Assembly: GCA_002415485.1 (NCBI GenBank)
Contig: DHYU01000001.1
Coordinates: forward strand, 28,396-35,734
Length of the DNA: 7,339 bases
Direction: 5' to 3'
From: Proteobacteria bacterium UBA5122
GTDB lineage: Bacteria; Pseudomonadota; Gammaproteobacteria; Tenderiales; Tenderiaceae
In this document: positions 6,187 to 7,339 of the stretch, piece after piece
Position numbering within the stretch: the stretch's first letter is position 1
Layout: each line of letters opens with the position of its first letter
Made by a program: the position numbers and the translations under genes
The notes under the pieces: generated by a model
Seen by the model: the letters and a program-made list of their open reading frames with translations, nothing else
Told to the model about the DNA's origin: nothing
Databases searched by the model: none

Positions 6187-6684
6187 TCATTTACCATCAA
6201 GAGCACAAACTAATACTTTTGCCTCATTTAACAAAGAAGCTTTTATCTCCCTAAGAAGCTCTAAGTCGCCTTCTGCAATCGCACTCCTCATTTTTATGCA
6301 GCCAGATTGCAAGCGAGAATAAAACCTCGTCAATAAATTCGGAATATTTCCAGGCAGCTCCAATAAATAGGGGGCTTGAGAGACATATATCACACTATTT
6401 TTTTCCAACCTAGAAATTGCATCATATAACACCCCGTCCATTTCTTTCGATTTGTCGCCGAACCCAAAAATAAAATCCAATCCATCACTGTCTACCAAAA
6501 TCATTTCGGTATCGAGCATTTCCCGTGTAAGGGTTAATTCTTCGCGCAACATTTCTAGCAAACGCCCAACACGTCTCTGTTCATCTTTTTTCTTCCAAAA
6601 TTCCTTTATTAACTCCATTCCTAATGCAGCAAAAAAACCAATCGCCCCACCAACGACTACACTCAGCAATGTTTCATCACCCAT
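6187..6684 (-). CDS. Hypothetical single-pass membrane protein, 165 aa
   Basis: Family not recognised. Residues about 5-25 (TLLSVVVGGAIGFFAALGME) form one N-terminal transmembrane helix. The cluster KEFWKKKDEQRR follows, so by the positive-inside rule the C-terminal part should be cytoplasmic. Residues about 36-62 are a charged helix, possibly a coiled coil. The rest is a helical domain with a single Cys in each of SGCIKM and VLVCALDG. Start choice: ATG 6684 has a GGGGGA stretch just upstream. A TTG 11 codons earlier (6717) is also in frame, but would put hydrophilic residues before the helix. The gene is visibly richer in A/T than argS or groL, suggesting horizontal origin. It is convergent with the coiled-coil gene and lies just downstream of the groL terminator. 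Stop TGA is at 6189-6187. Confidence 0.72.
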   Translation of the reverse strand: MGDETLLSVVVGGAIGFFAALGMELIKEFWKKKDEQRRVGRLLEMLREELTLTREMLDTEMILVDSDGLDFIFGFGDKSKEMDGVLYDAISRLEKNSVIYVSQAPYLLELPGNIPNLLTRFYSRLQSGCIKMRSAIAEGDLELLREIKASLLNEAKVLVCALDGK

Positions 6685-6688
6685 CACA

Positions 6689-6694
6689 TCCCCC
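6689..6694 (-). promoter_or_regulatory. G-rich ribosome binding site deciding the start of the membrane-protein gene
   Basis: GGGGGA on the minus strand, four bases before ATG 6684, is the only Shine-Dalgarno-like sequence near the candidate starts. Its spacing is short and it lacks the AGG core, so support is moderate. Confidence 0.4.
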
Positions 6695-6721
6695 AAAACA
6701 TTGAAAACTGAACACAATTAC

Positions 6722-6757
6722 AAAATAAAAAAGCCCCACTGAAACCAGCGGGGCTTT
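6722..6757 (-). terminator. Rho-independent terminator of groL
   Basis: On the minus strand AAAGCCCC (6757-6750) pairs with GGGGCTTT (6737-6730). The stem extends, after one mismatch, by three pairs to a 4-nt loop (6745-6742). The transcript then runs into TTTTTTATTTTG. It lies about 48 nt after the groL stop and shields the downstream membrane-protein gene from groL read-through. Confidence 0.88.
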
Positions 6758-6804
6758 CCCAAACCACATCGATCAGCAACGCTGATCAAGATGACATCGT
6801 CGGC

Positions 6805-7339
6805 TTACATCATGCCACCCATGCCACCCATACCGCCCATGCCCCCCATATCAGGCATGCCTGCATCTGCCTTCGGCAGTTCTGCAACCATGGCTTCGGT
6901 GGTGATCATCAGACCAGCAACAGAGGCTGCGTTTTGCAGTGCTGAACGAGTAACCTTGGTTGGATCCAGGATACCCATTTCGATCATGTCGCCGTACTCA
7001 CCAGTGGCGGCGTTATAACCGTAAGAACCACCGTTTTCTTGTACCTTGTTGACAACGACTGATGGCTCGTCACCGGCATTGGCAACGATTTGACGCAGTG
7101 GCTCTTCCATCGCACGACGGGCGATCGAGATACCGACGTCTTGATCGTGGTTGTCGCCTTTCAGGCCTTTGATCGCTTGCAGTGCACGGATCAGGGCAAC
7201 ACCACCACCGGCAACGATACCTTCTTCTACCGCAGCGCGGGTTGCGTGCAGGGCGTCGTCTACGCGGGCTTTCTTCTCTTGCATTTCAACTTCGGGCGCA
7301 GCGCCAACCTTGATCACAGCAACACCGCCGGCCAGCTTG
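6805..7339 (-). CDS. groL: Chaperonin GroEL, C-terminal third (5' end outside window)
   Basis: GroEL forms the 14-subunit ATP-driven folding chamber that works with GroES in the cytoplasm. The 177 residues present start at KLAGGVAVIKVG and end GMGGMGGMGGMM before TAA 6807-6805, the normal GroEL C-terminus. By analogy with the E. coli protein (about 548 aa) they cover the end of the apical domain, the second intermediate segment and the second equatorial segment. Conserved stretches include VDDALHATRAAVEEG, which holds the Asp needed for ATP hydrolysis (D398 in E. coli), AGGGVALIRA, which contacts nucleotide, YGYNAATGEYGDMIEMGILD and KVTRSALQNAASVAGLMITT. The frame is open to the right edge. 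groES would be expected upstream in transcription, beyond the window. Nothing is abnormal. Confidence 0.97.
   Translation of the reverse strand, partial: KLAGGVAVIKVGAAPEVEMQEKKARVDDALHATRAAVEEGIVAGGGVALIRALQAIKGLKGDNHDQDVGISIARRAMEEPLRQIVANAGDEPSVVVNKVQENGGSYGYNAATGEYGDMIEMGILDPTKVTRSALQNAASVAGLMITTEAMVAELPKADAGMPDMGGMGGMGGMGGMM

Noticed and set aside
6791..7018. Plus-strand frame MPPMPPIPPMPPISGMP
   Set aside because: It is the antisense of the groL Gly-Gly-Met tail.

Overview
The window looks like the chromosome of a gammaproteobacterium of moderately high GC. The support is an ArgS of the Pseudomonas type (586 aa, with HVGH and MSTRS signatures), an FtsN-like SPOR protein directly downstream of it as in Pseudomonas, a GroEL ending in the usual Gly-Gly-Met tail, and a secreted protein with a GlyGly-CTERM-like tail. 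No species can be named from the sequence.

Layout: (1) 1-1611 (+) is the 3' part of a large secreted protein. It has eight tandem VCBS/FG-GAP calcium-binding repeats, a Calx-beta domain, two poly-Gly tracts and a C-terminal sorting tail, followed by a strong terminator (1653-1692). (2) 1784-4181 (+) is a short housekeeping unit: a candidate promoter, argS, and a SPOR-domain cell-division protein 31 nt downstream. (3) 4182-4755 has no convincing gene. It holds only a 46-codon minus-strand reading frame that may be a gene remnant. (4) 4756-5676 (+) encodes a 306-aa soluble helical protein that I do not recognise. (5) 5677-6186 is non-coding and dense in inverted repeats: two GGTGGGC palindromes, a large two-part hairpin, two more perfect 10-bp stems and a third palindrome near 6130. 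Two of the palindromes carry the same GTAG head on the minus strand, the hallmark of REP elements mobilised by RAYT transposases. (6) 6187-6684 (-) is a visibly AT-rich gene for an unrecognised single-pass membrane protein. (7) 6722-6757 is the groL terminator, and 6805-7339 (-) is the 3' third of groL.

The well-understood genes are routine: tRNA charging, division and protein folding. The unusual part is about 2.6 kb between the SPOR gene and groL. hslVU, which often follows the SPOR gene, is absent there. In its place are two orphan genes, a possible gene remnant and a REP-like hairpin cluster, so the segment reads as an accessory insertion between conserved genes. I see no tRNA, rRNA, CRISPR array, transposase or recognisable defence system.
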